A DNA stretch of 64,000 nucleotides from Lomentospora prolificans (Eukaryota > Ascomycota > Sordariomycetes > Microascales > Microascaceae). A model generated the notes under the pieces. The model was not told the origin of the DNA. It worked only from the letters and a program-made list of their open reading frames with translations, and searched no databases. The stretch is taken from contig JARFXM010000004.1 in assembly GCA_029532625.1 (NCBI GenBank), positions 992,001 through 1,056,000 on the forward strand. The letters are read 5' to 3'. Numbering within the stretch: the stretch's first letter is position 1; each line of letters starts with the position of its first letter. A program made the translations under genes and the position numbers. Positions 45,526 to 57,948 of the stretch are shown here, one piece after another.

Positions 45526-48500
45526 CCGTGTCTCAATGGGACGCATCTCTCTATTTTTGAGGGTATCTGGTTTCTGTAACCTGATATTAAGAGAGATTAA
45601 GTATTGTAAACCCAGAGATTGCAAGTGATAAAATCGGTGGCAAGATGCACAGCACATCCTATATGCCCTGTGACCCTTCGTAGGACGCCATACAAACTCG
45701 GATCGGACCATCAGAAGAGTTCCTAATATCTTCCCTTATGGTACTGGTGGTAAGGAATTTCATTGGGCTCAAGGAGGGCTTTCGGTTTGTAAGTCGGCCC
45801 GCTTGGCCAGGTTTGTCTGTCGCGGAAGGGGAATCGTCCAAAGCAGGATCGTCATGGAGATGCTTCACGCGATACCTGGGCCATTGGTTCAAGCAACTGA
45901 CACAAAATTGATCGGGTGAGAAGCCATCCACAACCCTCGGTATCCTACTCATCGCCTGCCAACATATGGGTGTGTCGGGGAACCCCCCTCTTTCTCCCAC
46001 CCTTGCAAAAAAACCTCGGGCACCACGCCACCTGGTGGGCAGGTAGAGTTCAAATTGGGGTACCCGTACTATCCGTAGTGTCCTTGGGGAGAATTGCTGC
46101 TCGTAATCGGAAACTATTTTGGGCAAAGCGGATTCCTTAGCGCGAACTCTATTTCTGGGCCCTGGCGGTATGTCTCGCTTTCTCCGAGAAGGGCAAGGGG
46201 TCGATTGCGTAACGCCTGTGCCGTTTTGACAAATTCCAGGCGGAGGAGCAACTCAAGAGCTGGTGGTGATCCTGAAGGCCTTCATCCGAGCCGCTCTCGC
46301 CTGGCCTTGCCATGGCTTGATCCCAACTACCGACTACCAGTAGAGCACTAGCAATTGAAGTTTCTTGGCATTAAAGCAAAAAGATGTGAGGCCGCGGGTA
46401 TGAGGGAGAGGGAAAAAGTTAATGACGCATTCCAGACTGTAAATACTATTATCCGACCTTTGACAGCAAGTCCCGAGCCCAGGGCGTCAAAGATCCATGT
46501 TCGAGAAGGCCACTAGAAGGCTAGGGTTAGTAAGGCAGGTTTTAGACGAAGCGCTACCGTGGAAAGTTTGATCTGGAGGAAGAGACCGGCAGTACTTTCT
46601 GAAACCGAGGCACTTACCTTCGCAGCCAACGTGCCGTGGTCAGTCTGGGCACACAGGCAGCAAGTACAGTAACCATATACTCGGGAACGGCCAAGAAGGC
46701 GACAAGACAGGCTGTTGGCCACTCCCCACTTGACACTTGCTAGTCCCAACATATAAGGATGGAGGGGAATGTTGGAACAGGTGGCAAGCCACAAATGCCT
46801 GTTTTACTCGAGATGAATCCAGGCGCTCAGCGGATTTAGCTGGAGATATGATGATATGACATTGGGAGCTTCAAAAAAATGCAGAAGAGGCAAATTTCAG
46901 CTCGGGCAGGCCTTGACGAATTTGAGGCTGCCCACGGTGAGAACACCAGAGCATCGAAACACTAAGAGTGTGAAGTATGTGCGCTATCGTCCCTCTCTTG
47001 GCATCGTCAAAACGGCGTTCCAATGATAATTGCCACAGGCTTTCCATGCCGATCTGCCGACATGGGGATGGAGGAAGCGCCATTCTAGGGAAGACAGCAA
47101 AAATGAGACCATATTACCAACTTGAATCTCATCATGAGGAGCAAGCCCATTATTGCTTGTAAGCCTTTCGGCACTCTGTCCTTCCTTGCTTTGCCAAGCA
47201 TTGACAAAGTTCAACCAGCGATGCAACGGGAGCCTCGGGGTTGACGACTTCCCCAATCGAGGTGCCTGATAGCCAAGAAGGCCCACAGCCAGGTATTTCC
47301 ACTACTATCTCCCCGAAAATAGCAACGACTGGACGATCAGCTCCTTCCCGAAATGCCCAAGTTCTCAGGCTGGACTCACTGCAGTGGAGAGAAGGACCTA
47401 GGGCAGGTGCTGACGGTTAAGCGGTTGCGATCACGATACGGAAGTCACGGAACAGAACTGTGACAGCTGAGTCTCGGTGGGCGCCGCCCCTATTCTTTTC
47501 GGTCTTGAAGGGATCACGAACTGAAATGGGGGTTGTAATTAAACTCTATTTTGCCAAGATCAACCAGGATTCTGGGTCGCGTAGACGTCCTTGAGGGGCA
47601 GGCACTCTTCCTACGAAGTACATATTACCAATCCACGTAACGGGGAGTATTATTTCGGAGAATTTAGGGAAGTAGCGAAGGAGCGACCCGAAGTTCGGGC
47701 CCCTTTTCTGGAAGGTGGTATACTTACAACACTTTGGAACGCTTCCCACGCGGTAAATGGCCCCACTGCGCGGGCCCAGTGCTGCGAAGTCAAGGGCAAG
47801 AGGGCGCCAGCACGACTGCCTTGTTCTTGTTCTTGGGCCATGATGCAAGTTGATAGGCTCGCATCGCCGACCGCGACTAACGAGTGACTTGATACTGGCG
47901 CGAAAATCTTATACAGGTATGAAGCAGAGGGAAGCAACGATCTTCTTTGAAGAGCGTCTTTTCGAGAATAGCCTGGAACGACAAGCAGTGATAATTCGAG
48001 GATAGATCGACGAACAAACCCAGCGGTTCTGCACCTTGTAGGTCGCGACGCCAACAGTTTTGCTCTCGTTCGCGTCAAAACCAGGAAGCCTCAATCTAAT
48101 AGCAATCAGCGCCTATGTACCTTTCCCTGTCTCTCTACCCCACCCATCCTGCCTCGAATATTCTGCTACTCTCATGCATCGACGTCTGGGCTCGCTGCTA
48201 ATGAACCTTCAGAGGCCTAAACATCTGAATTCCAGGGGTTTGTCCCCCTCTCCGCTTCCTTACATATGGATCAATCTCGAAGCCCCTTTTCGAATCGGCT
48301 TCTCGGGGTCGGGTACGAGCATAATCCGATACATGGCCGTCCGGCGCTTGGAAGAAAATCGGTTCCACTTGCTCAAAGTGAACAGTTTTCAAATTTAGCC
48401 CTCGCAGGTCTTGTCGACCGACAAGCGCACGAATACGTCTCTTCTCCTGTGGCTTAAGTTTGGCGCCATTGAACGCTAGTTATATGTACTGTCGGCCTCG

Positions 48501-49402
48501 AGGACGAGTAGACCTGGGTATCCGCTTGGCAAAACTCTAAACCACAAGTGAACCCGCTCGAGATTGATGGCCCTCCGTTCTCGCGCTTTTGCGCAGCCCC
48601 AGTATTTTGGCTTTTTCCAGGCCCCTGTGGGGATTTTTTTCGGGGGAGGCTCGCCCTGAACCCCCCACCGGCTCACAGTCCATCTATCTCCCTGGATGGT
48701 GTAAGTTTACTCCGTGAAAGTAGTCCTTTCACGCTTTGTCTTCTCCTCAGGGCTTGCAACTAGCGTCCATCGCTAGAGCAAAAACAGGCAGGTTTCCCGC
48801 AGTCAGATCCCTCCCCTTGGGTCCCATGATTCGGATACTCCAGTCCTAGATCCCACGCTCGGCTCGATTATAAAGAACCTCTTGATCCCCCTTTCGAGAC
48901 TATTTTCTTCAAGGAGCTCCAGAATAAAGGACATAGCGCGCTCTAGCATCCATTCTAGAAGTCGAACACGCATATTCTGTATTAGAACCGTCACACTACT
49001 TCTCGAACAACTTAGCAGGCCACCCTCTAGCCGCCGCTCCTCTCCCAGGCAGTTCAAACTGAACCTACCTGTGCGTCATTTCGAAGTCAGGATCCTTGCT
49101 CATCGCTTTTTACTATTATTCTTATCCACTCGGTCAAAGTGCTCGACGCGGTATAGCACACTCCGCAGGAGACCCGCGATAACCCTGCAACTGAACTCCC
49201 ATCAGACGCCCGCCCAGACCTGTTAAGGCCTATTTCTATCCAATTACCAGAATTTAGTTCATTGACAGGGAGCACCCTACTCCAGTCCAACCCGCGCATC
49301 TATTCTTGTTGCAACCACCCCATACCAGTCATCTCATTATATATCACCACCACGGTGGCCAACACAACCCCACACCACTACTCCCACCTCTCTCCTCCGA
49401 CA

Positions 49403-49852
49403 ATGCTTTCTGTCTCGAGCAGCCACCAACAACCTCTCCCACATCACTCTCTTTCTCTAAAACACCAGACTGATAGGCGGTCTGATCTATCAATGCCTTT
49501 CCTCTACAGCATGAGCGGTCCCTCGCACCCTCCCACCCACCACCGCCAAAAGAGCGGCTCCGCCAGCCTCACGGCGTCTCCTTCGGTCACTTCCAAGCCT
49601 TCTATCGACCCTGTCGTCTCCCAGGCTCTCGAGATCGCCCGAGAATCCCCAGATGGCGCCTCAGACCCCACGATAAGCAACATTCTCGAGACGGCACTCA
49701 ATCAGATATGGGCCAAGGTCCAGGCTGCACCCGACTCCTATGTCATGTCCAGAGATGAATTCTCGCTCTTCAACTTCTTCCAACACCGCTTTGTTGGTGA
49801 CAAGCTTGCCATGTCTGCCAGGAGGAGATACTGGGACCATGCGAGCGCTTGA
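49403..49852 (+). CDS. Conserved fungal hypothetical protein
   Basis: The ATG at 49403 opens 149 codons, preceded by a C/A-rich leader typical of fungal genes. The N-terminal 60 residues are low-complexity and rich in Ser, Pro and His. The C-terminal half looks globular and conserved: SQALEIARESPDGASDP, then ISNILETALNQIWAKVQAAP, then MSRDEFSLFNFFQHRF and AMSARRRYWDHA. I recognise this pattern from uncharacterised filamentous-fungal proteins but know no function. It lacks a signal peptide and a membrane segment. Met at 49494 is an alternative start. It is isolated between a gene desert and the PNGase A gene. Confidence 0.62.
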   Translation: MLSVSSSHQQPLPHHSLSLKHQTDRRSDLSMPFLYSMSGPSHPPTHHRQKSGSASLTASPSVTSKPSIDPVVSQALEIARESPDGASDPTISNILETALNQIWAKVQAAPDSYVMSRDEFSLFNFFQHRFVGDKLAMSARRRYWDHASA

Positions 49853-51096
49853 GCGTGGCGTGGCCACCGAGCCCTCCTATAAGCAAGTCACGCTCGTCCT
49901 CTCCGCTTCTTTTCTCCGTCGTGCCATCCGCTTGCGGTTTCTGCTTTTCTGAACCATGTTTTTTCTGGGAGGCCATGTTAATTTTTGATACCGGATTGAT
50001 ACCCCGTGAACACAAGTCCGGCCTTTAGTCACCACTTGTTCCGTTCGCTATGTAATGCATGGCGAGCACGCCATATATGCAACAAAACATTCGAAACCTT
50101 GACGAGTTTGTATATAGACAGGTGTCCGACGCAGCTCGGATAGTGAATATTTGAAATGTATATTATTGTTCTTCTACCTCCAGTTGGCCGATGTCAGCGG
50201 TGCTTTCTTGTGTGGACGTAGCAGAGGGAATCGTTCAATACAATAAATTTTGTACACTCTGTGGATTGATCCATCATTTCCGCGATGCCACATTTGATGA
50301 TTTCGGCGTAGTTCACATTTATTGCCTAGTTTTACCTACCAGAGTGTCTAGTCCATGCTATTATCCATATACGCTACGCGCTCAACATTTTTTGCTTCCC
50401 GTGACATTGGAAGGGCTCCTTTTACGAACCTAGAGGTTGCAGCGATCTTCAGCACGGCGATCCGTGGATGTAGATCGAGCCTGGGCAAACTCGCCCGACT
50501 CGCACACGCACAGCCGTCCTTCGAATACCGAACCGTCGCCCATCCAAATTCCCCCATCAAACGTTAAACTGGAACAAAATGGAACGGAGGTCATATTACC
50601 GCCAAGCGCATATATTAACCCTCACCAGCCGCCAAATTCAGAATCAGAGATGGAAACGGAAGCTCGGCCGCTAATCTGGAAGATGCCATTTAGCCCGTAA
50701 ATTATTTTTTCATCAGGGCACGGCAGTCCCAAAGTGGCATTTTAATCTGTCGATATGGACCTATTCTACCTCCGAGAACGACCTTATTCTCCGCAATCTG
50801 GGGGAGGGGGCCACGAGAGCAGAGAGGTCGAGAAGAGGAAGCACGCACTTTCCAACTTCCTGCTCACTTGAAAAATGTGTTGTAGCCCCAGTCTCTCTTT
50901 TGCTCTTTTTCCCACTTAAACTCGTGTTCCACCACAATTGCATCGGATGGACAAGTTTTGCTAGGGAGAACAGCCCTTTCAACCCGATACTCCCCTGCTG
51001 GCCTAGTAAGGCTTACTTACACGGCTAGACGAGGGTATTGTGATCCCATCTCGTTCAAACGGTCCTCATCTCAACAGTTGTGCTGGGAAATACAGC
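49853..51096. other. Intergenic region upstream of the PNGase A gene
   Basis: No gene is seen. It contains the 3' end of the hypothetical gene and the promoter and leader of the glycanase gene. Open frames are below 90 codons. Confidence 0.55.
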
Positions 51097-53322
51097 ATGG
51101 CTTCTCTCCGACGCACCTTGGTAGCGGCTCTCGCCGTGCTTTCCGGCATCGCATCCGCGTCCCCGGCCAGCGATTTGGTGCCCAGACAGCAAGCTGCGAG
51201 CCCTCTTCTCCGTGAGGTCTTCCAAGTCGCTCAGCCGATCCTTGGACCGGACGGCCCGCTAGACTCATGGGGCAGGGACAGGGTCAAGGTTGCGGATACT
51301 GCTCAGAAACGGCAGGAAAACGCGGCTTGTCAGGTGCAGCTGATGGAATACTCGTTTGCCTCGAGCTATGGGGAGCCGTTTGTCGGTAAGTTTGGCGAAC
51401 AAAAAAATCCTGCCATTATGCTCTGCTTTACAGAATTACACCCTATGCTAGGGTGACTTGCCTGTGAAGAAGAATAAAAAGGAAAAAGAAAAAGGAAAAG
51501 AAATCCTGGGGGCTAATGAGCGAACAATCCAGGAAATTACACTCCTCCTGACTGCGAGTTCAACCGTGTCATTATGAACTTAACTGTCACCGTTCCAGCG
51601 GGCAACCAGTACGACCGCCTCGCCATCATGTATTTGGGCGACACCGAAGTGTTCAGGACATCTACAGCCGAGCCGTTCACGGATACTGACTTGGGTGGTG
51701 CCATATGGACATACTGGAAGGATATGACACAGTATACTTACTTTTGGAAGCAGCCCCAAAAGATCATCTTTGACCTAGGGAACATTGTCGACGAAACGTA
51801 TACATCACCATTTAACACCGTACTAACGGCCACTTTCTTCACCGCTGATGAAGATGTGGCGGACGAGGCGGAAGGTGGAGCAGCCAAGTTTGGCCCCGCG
51901 GACTTGATCATTCCCATTTCCGCGCACAAGGGCGCCGCCAACCAGGCTAGCGCCTGGAAGTACCCAGATGAGCAAGCGGTCGACGTCGTCTCCTCCTTCC
52001 CACGAAACGCTCGCCGCGCCGTCTTCTCCATCTCGGCAAATGGCCAAGACAAGGAGGAGTTTTGGTGGACGGGACTACCGCAGAGCAAACGCAGCTCCTT
52101 CCCCGTCGACGGCATAAGCGGCTACGACGCGTGGCGCGAGGTCCAGGTGTTTATCGACGACCATCTGGTGGGAGTTTCGTGGCCGTTCCCGACACTATTC
52201 ACCGGTGCCATGTCGCCGTATCTTCACCGGCCGGTTGTAGGGGTCAACACCTTTGACCTGAAGGAGCAGGAAATCGATATTACCCCGTGGCTTCCGCTTC
52301 TATGCGACGGCGAGGAGCACACGTTTTCCCTGCAGGTTGTCTGCCTGGATGATAGTGCTGAAGGAGGTCCTCAGGTAGTGACTACCCCGAGCTACTGGGT
52401 CCTTACCGGAAAGGTCTTTGTCTGGCTCGATGAGGACGAGGCATCTATCACGACGGGGGACATCCCCACGGCCTTAGATAACGACCCCAAAATGGTTCAA
52501 TTCCAGTATAGCGGCGGCGAATTAGTTCCAGATGAGAGGACTGGCGACCTGGGCATGGACTTTGGGCTTCAGGCCCACCGAGGGCTCCTTGTCCAGGGTA
52601 AAATAACCACACAGGCCGGGGAGCAAGAAGTGTCGTGGGGACAGTTCCTGAATTTCACCACGGACAACGTGATCAGAGACGCCGGAAACAACGTGAACTG
52701 GACGGTCGTTATTTCCGGCACGGAGGGAGCGTCCGGCGTCGCCGAATACCACTCCGAGTACAACTACCCGATGAAGTTCCGCATCTGGAATGAGGTCCGA
52801 CCCATCGACCTCTTCTTCTATCAGATCGTCGGCTCCCTGACGCTGATCCAGGGGCTCGACCACAAGGTATCCGGCGCGTCCGTCTTCCCCACGGGCATCG
52901 AGGCGTACAATGGGTCCTTTGACGGATCGCACCTCGTCACCAACCGCCAGAGCTATTTCGAGGAGGCCGTCGACGGGACGACCAGGTCCTTCAGCAATTT
53001 CATGCTCTTTGCCGACCAGTCTTTTAATTTCTACGGGGAGAGCGCCGATGGCGAGTCCGTCCCGCTGTACGAGAGGATCGTCTCGAGCAACTTTGATGAG
53101 GTGATGAGGGACACAGAGGACACGGAGGGCAAGATGGTTGACCTCGACCATAGCCCCCCTGGTCGCGGAACACCGATCAGGCCTGCTTCTACGCGCGGAG
53201 AGATGAGGCCCTTCGACACTAAGGCTGCTGCTCCCGGTCGGTTGTTCTGGCCCGCCACGTTGATTCTTAACCCGGACCGCGCAAAGAAGGTTTTGGAGGC
53301 TATTAACAGAAAGGAGGACTAA
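51097..53322 (+). CDS. Secreted peptide N-glycanase A-type amidase
   Basis: Two exons, 51097-51385 and 51533-53322, encode 692 residues. A signal peptide (MASLRRTLVAALAVLSGIAS) is followed by a likely propeptide ending at K71-R72, a Kex2-type site. The mature part matches peptide-N4-(N-acetyl-beta-glucosaminyl)asparagine amidase A (the acidic, plant and fungal PNGase A family). Diagnostic blocks are LTVTVPAGNQYDRLAIMYLG, SGYDAWREVQVFIDDHLVGV, SWPFPTLFTGAMSP and the ITPWLPLLCDGEEHTFSLQV segment. Such enzymes release N-glycans from glycopeptides at acid pH; activity here is inferred only from family membership. Several N-glycosylation sequons are present (NYT, NLT, NFT, NWT, NGS). The length is as expected for fungal members. 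The intron has a GTAAG donor, a CTAAT branch and a CCAG acceptor. It is a lone gene, with no glycan cluster around it. Confidence 0.92.
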
Positions 53323-56300
53323 AGTGGCATTAAGAGACATGTTGGGCTAAGTGGGCTAGCTAAAAGCGCCCCTTTTATAAGACCCGAGGTCGGCTATCAG
53401 GGGGATAGCCTCTTGCACGTGTTCAAACGGTGCTAAGCAGATGTATCATGGCCTAAACAAGGTTCTGTTGGTCTTACCACTTGCTCGAGACCACAAAGGG
53501 CGGAGTTTCTAGCGAATGCGCGATGTCCCTCTGCAACTGCAGTCGGCATGGTTCGAGGCATTCAGCTGAGAAGTCGTCTAGCTAGACGAGTCCCGAAAAC
53601 CTGGAGACTAGAAACCGCTTTAAGAATAGACATATAATAACACCATAGGCAAACGCCACTACTACACCCGCTCTTTGACGTCCCGATCATAATGTCACTT
53701 CACGCGCTTCTGCAGTGAAGCTTGGGGCCTCCCCGGCGTGATGGTCAGAAAATCCCCGACATTGCCTAGAGCGGAACTCATTCAGGGAAGCATTCGATAA
53801 TAGGATTCGGTTGTTTGATGCTACGTAGTGTATAGAATGAGGAAATCTGGACACGAGGATACTTGGCTAAACCTCGCGCAAAGCCCCTAACCTGCCGGCG
53901 TGAGCAGGACACTCCATGACTATGGTATGACGATGCTTTGCAATTAGTATTACGCCAAATCTAGCTCAGTGAAAGCGAACAAGAGAGGGTCTAGAAGCAA
54001 ATCATTAGCTGCGACCTTGCGCCCTTCTTAATATCCTCTGGCGGCCCCAGAGTCGGCGCGTGTTAGCCCAAAAGTTGGGTATCGGGCTTGCCAAAGCGTA
54101 GTCAGCGACGAGATGCACTTCGTGTCTGGTTGGGGTTCGAAACTGCACGTTCTATGACCTACCTTTCGAAGCGAAGAAATTCCTAGAGCCGGCTCAGCCG
54201 GCATCTGCAGAAGGCGGTAAAATCCCCATAGCATCAAACTCATCATTCGTGGGGCCAGGCTTGATACAAAATTAGCTTAGGGCAAGCAGTTCGACTAATC
54301 CTGTGAATGACGGTGGCCGCCGCGAGATGCAAACGGTTTTGGGGAGGGTATTAAAACGTCATCGCTGCGAATGACGATGGTGGAAGGTCACACACCAGAG
54401 GGGTTTATCACTTCCTTAGCACCGATCGCTACGTTGGCGCTGAAGCTTTTGCAATCAAGGCATGCTGACGACGGACAAGTGAGGGTCCGAAAAAACTCTT
54501 ACATCATGAACACAAGGAGTTTAGATGCGGTTGGAAGTTCAGGATACCGAGTCCTGATGTACAACTATGATTAAGTTTGGCCAAGTGATCTGTAATTTAA
54601 CCCTTTTCGGACGAGGGTGAGATGCCAAGAGAGACGAGAAAACGGATACCTGCCAGGGCAGGACGTTAAAACGGAATTCGAATTATTAATTCATCTTTGA
54701 GTCGAAGACAGGTCTCGAAGGATAGGGTAATGGAATTTCGGCTCGGTACTCTGCTCGGACTAGGTCCTCTTGTGGTTGAACTCTGTTTTGATTTCGTCGG
54801 CCCCATCTTTGATACGGGGCCTAAGTGGTGATGTCGACCGTGTGCGAAATGAGATATACCAGATCGGAAGTTGCAGCAGAAGCATGCAGGGATCAGACCA
54901 AGAGAGCCAGCTGGCGGACGTCGTAGCCACGCAATGATACACAGCCAGCAAGGGCAAGAGACCATGCTTTTGGTTACACCAGCGGCCGGTCGCCAATAGT
55001 GCTGACCAGACAACGACCCGGGGCAACGAGGACCAAGCATTCGTTCCATGTCAGCCGCGTGCGAGACTGCGATCAGCGTTTCGAAGGAGGCTTATTGTTC
55101 TTCGAGAAGAAAGCAAACCCCTTTTTGCTACTATTCTCGTCCTGAAACGAAAAGGGTCTAAGGAAGAGCTCTTGGTGGTTTGGTGGGGATAGGCGGCTAA
55201 GAGAAACAGTGATGTCAAGCTGAGGACCAGTCGATCTTGTGACTGGACCCGCCCAAGAAACGGACAGCACAGCCGGGAAAGGTCAACGGGGACGGGGACG
55301 ACGTAAAATCGTAGCCATCCGGAGAATTAAGACCCGAGGCTGCAAGTGATGATCTCCTTCAGCAGATCGTAGAATCCGCCGTCAAAGTTAAGAGCTTGCA
55401 GGGCTCGGGCTTGGCATCCCGTGCAGGCCCGCAACCATTGCAGTAGTTTAACCCAGGTTAAGCGGAAATCCCACGAGCGGACTGACAGGAACGCCCTTTC
55501 TTTTGCTCATTGATGACCTTGGCGGATGGGAAACGATTAATATTGCGTGAGGCGAAGAATGGAGCGCGCGTAGAGTTTTTGAGGTGCTAATTCACGACAA
55601 TGATTCCACTTTCAGCGCCGCGGGAAGGGCCAGCCCACCTTGGGTGCGCCTTGCAACACTTTAGGAGTTCATACCTCATTGGACGATTACATGCCGGTTT
55701 AGGGTAGTGATATCATCAGTACCTTCTGCCTGTTCTACAGTTATCCATGATTCCTTCCAGCTCCAGCCTATAGGGTCCCCCCCTCGTTACCCCACCACCA
55801 GCTGATCACCGGGGCAAAAAGCCAGCAGTGTCGCATTGCCCAAAGACATAACGCGACGGTCCACTGAGCAACCACATGTGGGAAAGATCGGCTATGGAGA
55901 CAGTGTCAAATCCCGCGAACCTGCGCCAACTCTGTAGATACATCGATACATCGGTCGCTGGGCCATTCGAGCTTCAAGTACCGATACCACTCGATTATTT
56001 TCTTTTTATCGCCCAACCATCGTTTGAGTTCCAGTCAACCTTCCGTCACTCGCCGAGAAAGAAACGAGGCCAATTGGCGAACCAAAGGAGAAAAGAGACA
56101 AAAGACCTACGAAGGGCCTTTCCAACATCTCCTATAACTCAGGTAAATTGTCTCCCCCTGCCACTTATATATTTAATCCCACGCAATCCTGAGATATACC
56201 CTCCCCCCCCGTTACCCATCTCTTGCTGGTGCATAGCAACAAGATATTGTTACCTACTCCGTCGACCTGTTTATCTCGACGACTACCCCCTTCTCACCTC

Positions 56301-56508
56301 CTTCTCTAGGGAGTCTCCACGCATCCCCCCGAGACTTGTGTTTACAGACACAAGAACTATCTACACTTTACTCTGGCGACGATTTCTTGTGAACGAGAAC
56401 CTCACACTCTCCATCTCAAGGCGAGTTTCTTAACACAAAAATTTAGCTGAAACTAAGCTCCAGTTCGCTTTCCCCACAACCAACTACAGTATAAACTCCA
56501 ACCCCGCG
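53323..56508. other. Intergenic region (3.2 kb) with the Nce102-type promoter
   Basis: No gene is seen. Open frames are short or lack coding character. From about 56130 to the ATG at 56509 the sequence is very C/T-rich, as expected for the leader of a strongly expressed membrane-protein gene, possibly with a 5' UTR intron. Confidence 0.55.
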
Positions 56509-57033
56509 ATGGATTTCGGGTTCGTGAAAACGGCACTTCGTGTCCTCGAGTTCCTCTGGTGTCTTCTTCTCGTTTCCCTCCTCGGTAACGTCATTGCCAG
56601 CGAAAGGAATGCGTCCACCTCCGCGAACGCCGCCATCAACTTCTCTATGTTTGTCGCCGTCCTAGCCTGGCTTGCCACTATCTACGGGCTTCTCACCCGC
56701 TTCGTCCCCGCCATTGAGGTGAACATCGTCTCCCTAGTCCTCGACGGTCTCGCCACCCTCTTTACCTTCATCAACGCCATTGTCCTCGCCGCCAAGCTCC
56801 GCGCCGTCAACTGTGGAAACCTTGACCATGACAGCCTCCCTAAAAACTACATCGCCTGGGGTTCTGCCAACGACGAGAAGAGGTGTCGCGAGATCCAGGC
56901 GAGTACAGCCTTCATGTGGTTCCTCTTCGCGTGCTTCGCTGCCTCGCTCTTCTTCACCTGGAGGGACGGCAGAAGGGGCTACGGCGGTGGATCCTTCATC
57001 TCTAGGCCTAGCATGGCTCAGGTCGGTGTCTAA
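56509..57033 (+). CDS. MARVEL-domain membrane protein (Nce102/Fhn1 type)
   Basis: A single exon of 174 residues starts MDFGFVKTALRVLEFLWCLL. Four hydrophobic membrane segments are visible: about residues 6-30, 45-65, 72-96 and 139-155. The loop between segments three and four holds two Cys (VNCGN, KRCRE). The C-terminus is cytosolic, Gly/Arg/Ser-rich and ends SRPSMAQVGV, very like the tail of Nce102 orthologues. In yeast and Aspergillus, Nce102 sits in eisosomes (MCC domains) of the plasma membrane, senses sphingolipids and supports eisosome assembly. Length equals the family norm (about 173). No intron within the coding region. Confidence 0.88.
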   Translation: MDFGFVKTALRVLEFLWCLLLVSLLGNVIASERNASTSANAAINFSMFVAVLAWLATIYGLLTRFVPAIEVNIVSLVLDGLATLFTFINAIVLAAKLRAVNCGNLDHDSLPKNYIAWGSANDEKRCREIQASTAFMWFLFACFAASLFFTWRDGRRGYGGGSFISRPSMAQVGV

Positions 57034-57948
57034 TCGCCCGGGCTTGACTGAGGACAACTGACTTCATTGGTCTTGCCGTTCGGTTGACTCGAATGGGTTT
57101 ATGGTCATACAGCATACGATATGGACATGTCGAGAATATAGGAGAGACTTTACCTATTTGGCTCGTTGTGTCAGTTTGAGACAAGGAACAGATCCCAGGA
57201 AAGCTGGCGTCTTTAGTGTGGTAATTTTGGTGTTGGCCCCGGTCTTGATTTCTTGATTTGTGTTGGCCGTTGTCTTGCTTTTTTGTTCTTCTTTGCGGCC
57301 TGCTTTTCTGCTTTCCAGCTCTCCCCTTCTTTCCTTTCCCTCGGCTACGCTCAGAACGCAGGCACGCTCACGTCGGTTGAGACAATGGGAACGCTGGACA
57401 CGGAGGCACATGTGGCGATGGGATAATGAGCCTAGAAGCACGATTTCTGGGGATGAGAAGGGAAGAAAAATCGAGCTACGCAATATGATACGAATTGTTA
57501 TGTCGAAGTGGAGGAAGCCTGTATAGTAACGTTGTTAATGTTGGGTTACGTCTGCAGTCCCATATCCGGTAATGGGCATGATGAACATAGATGTAATCAA
57601 AAATTTCTCCATACTGCGGCAGGTATGCCTGTTTCTCCTAGTTGCATGTTGTAGTGTGGGAAGGATTCGATGGGAACACCATGCCAGGGCGGTAGATCAT
57701 GGATACACGAGCCGCGAGCTTCCACTGTTGGATGCGAAAGACTGACAGAGAATCTATAAAGGGCTACTAAGGATGATGTTCACAACCGTGATGGGTCTTC
57801 GATTGACCGTATGTAGACAAGGAACCTCGCATCTAGGTATATATCCGTTCCTAACAATAATAGTTTCAAGCACCCCGGCCACCCAAGATAGGGAAAAACC
57901 AGTCTGATCCTCATCTCTTTCTCCACGACTGTGACGTTGTGTAACGAG
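57034..57948. other. Intergenic region between convergent genes
   Basis: 915 bp hold the 3' ends of the Nce102-type gene (plus) and MIM2 (minus). Open frames around 57154-57526 on both strands are mirror shadows without protein character. Confidence 0.55.

Larger units (their letters stand above)
42253..49402. other. Gene-poor region (7.1 kb)
   Basis: No gene is recognised. Open frames include a 136-codon ATG frame at 44008-44418 (-) and a 69-codon ATG frame at 43171-43380 (+), neither with a domain or splice context I can support. The region holds a 46-nt T run (44854-44899) and three exact copies of a 10-bp unit (45496-45525). The final 150 nt are C/T-rich and likely form the leader of the next gene. 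Confidence 0.55.

Noticed and set aside
52522..53340. 272-codon minus-strand ORF inside the PNGase A gene
   Set aside because: Antisense shadow of a well-supported coding exon.
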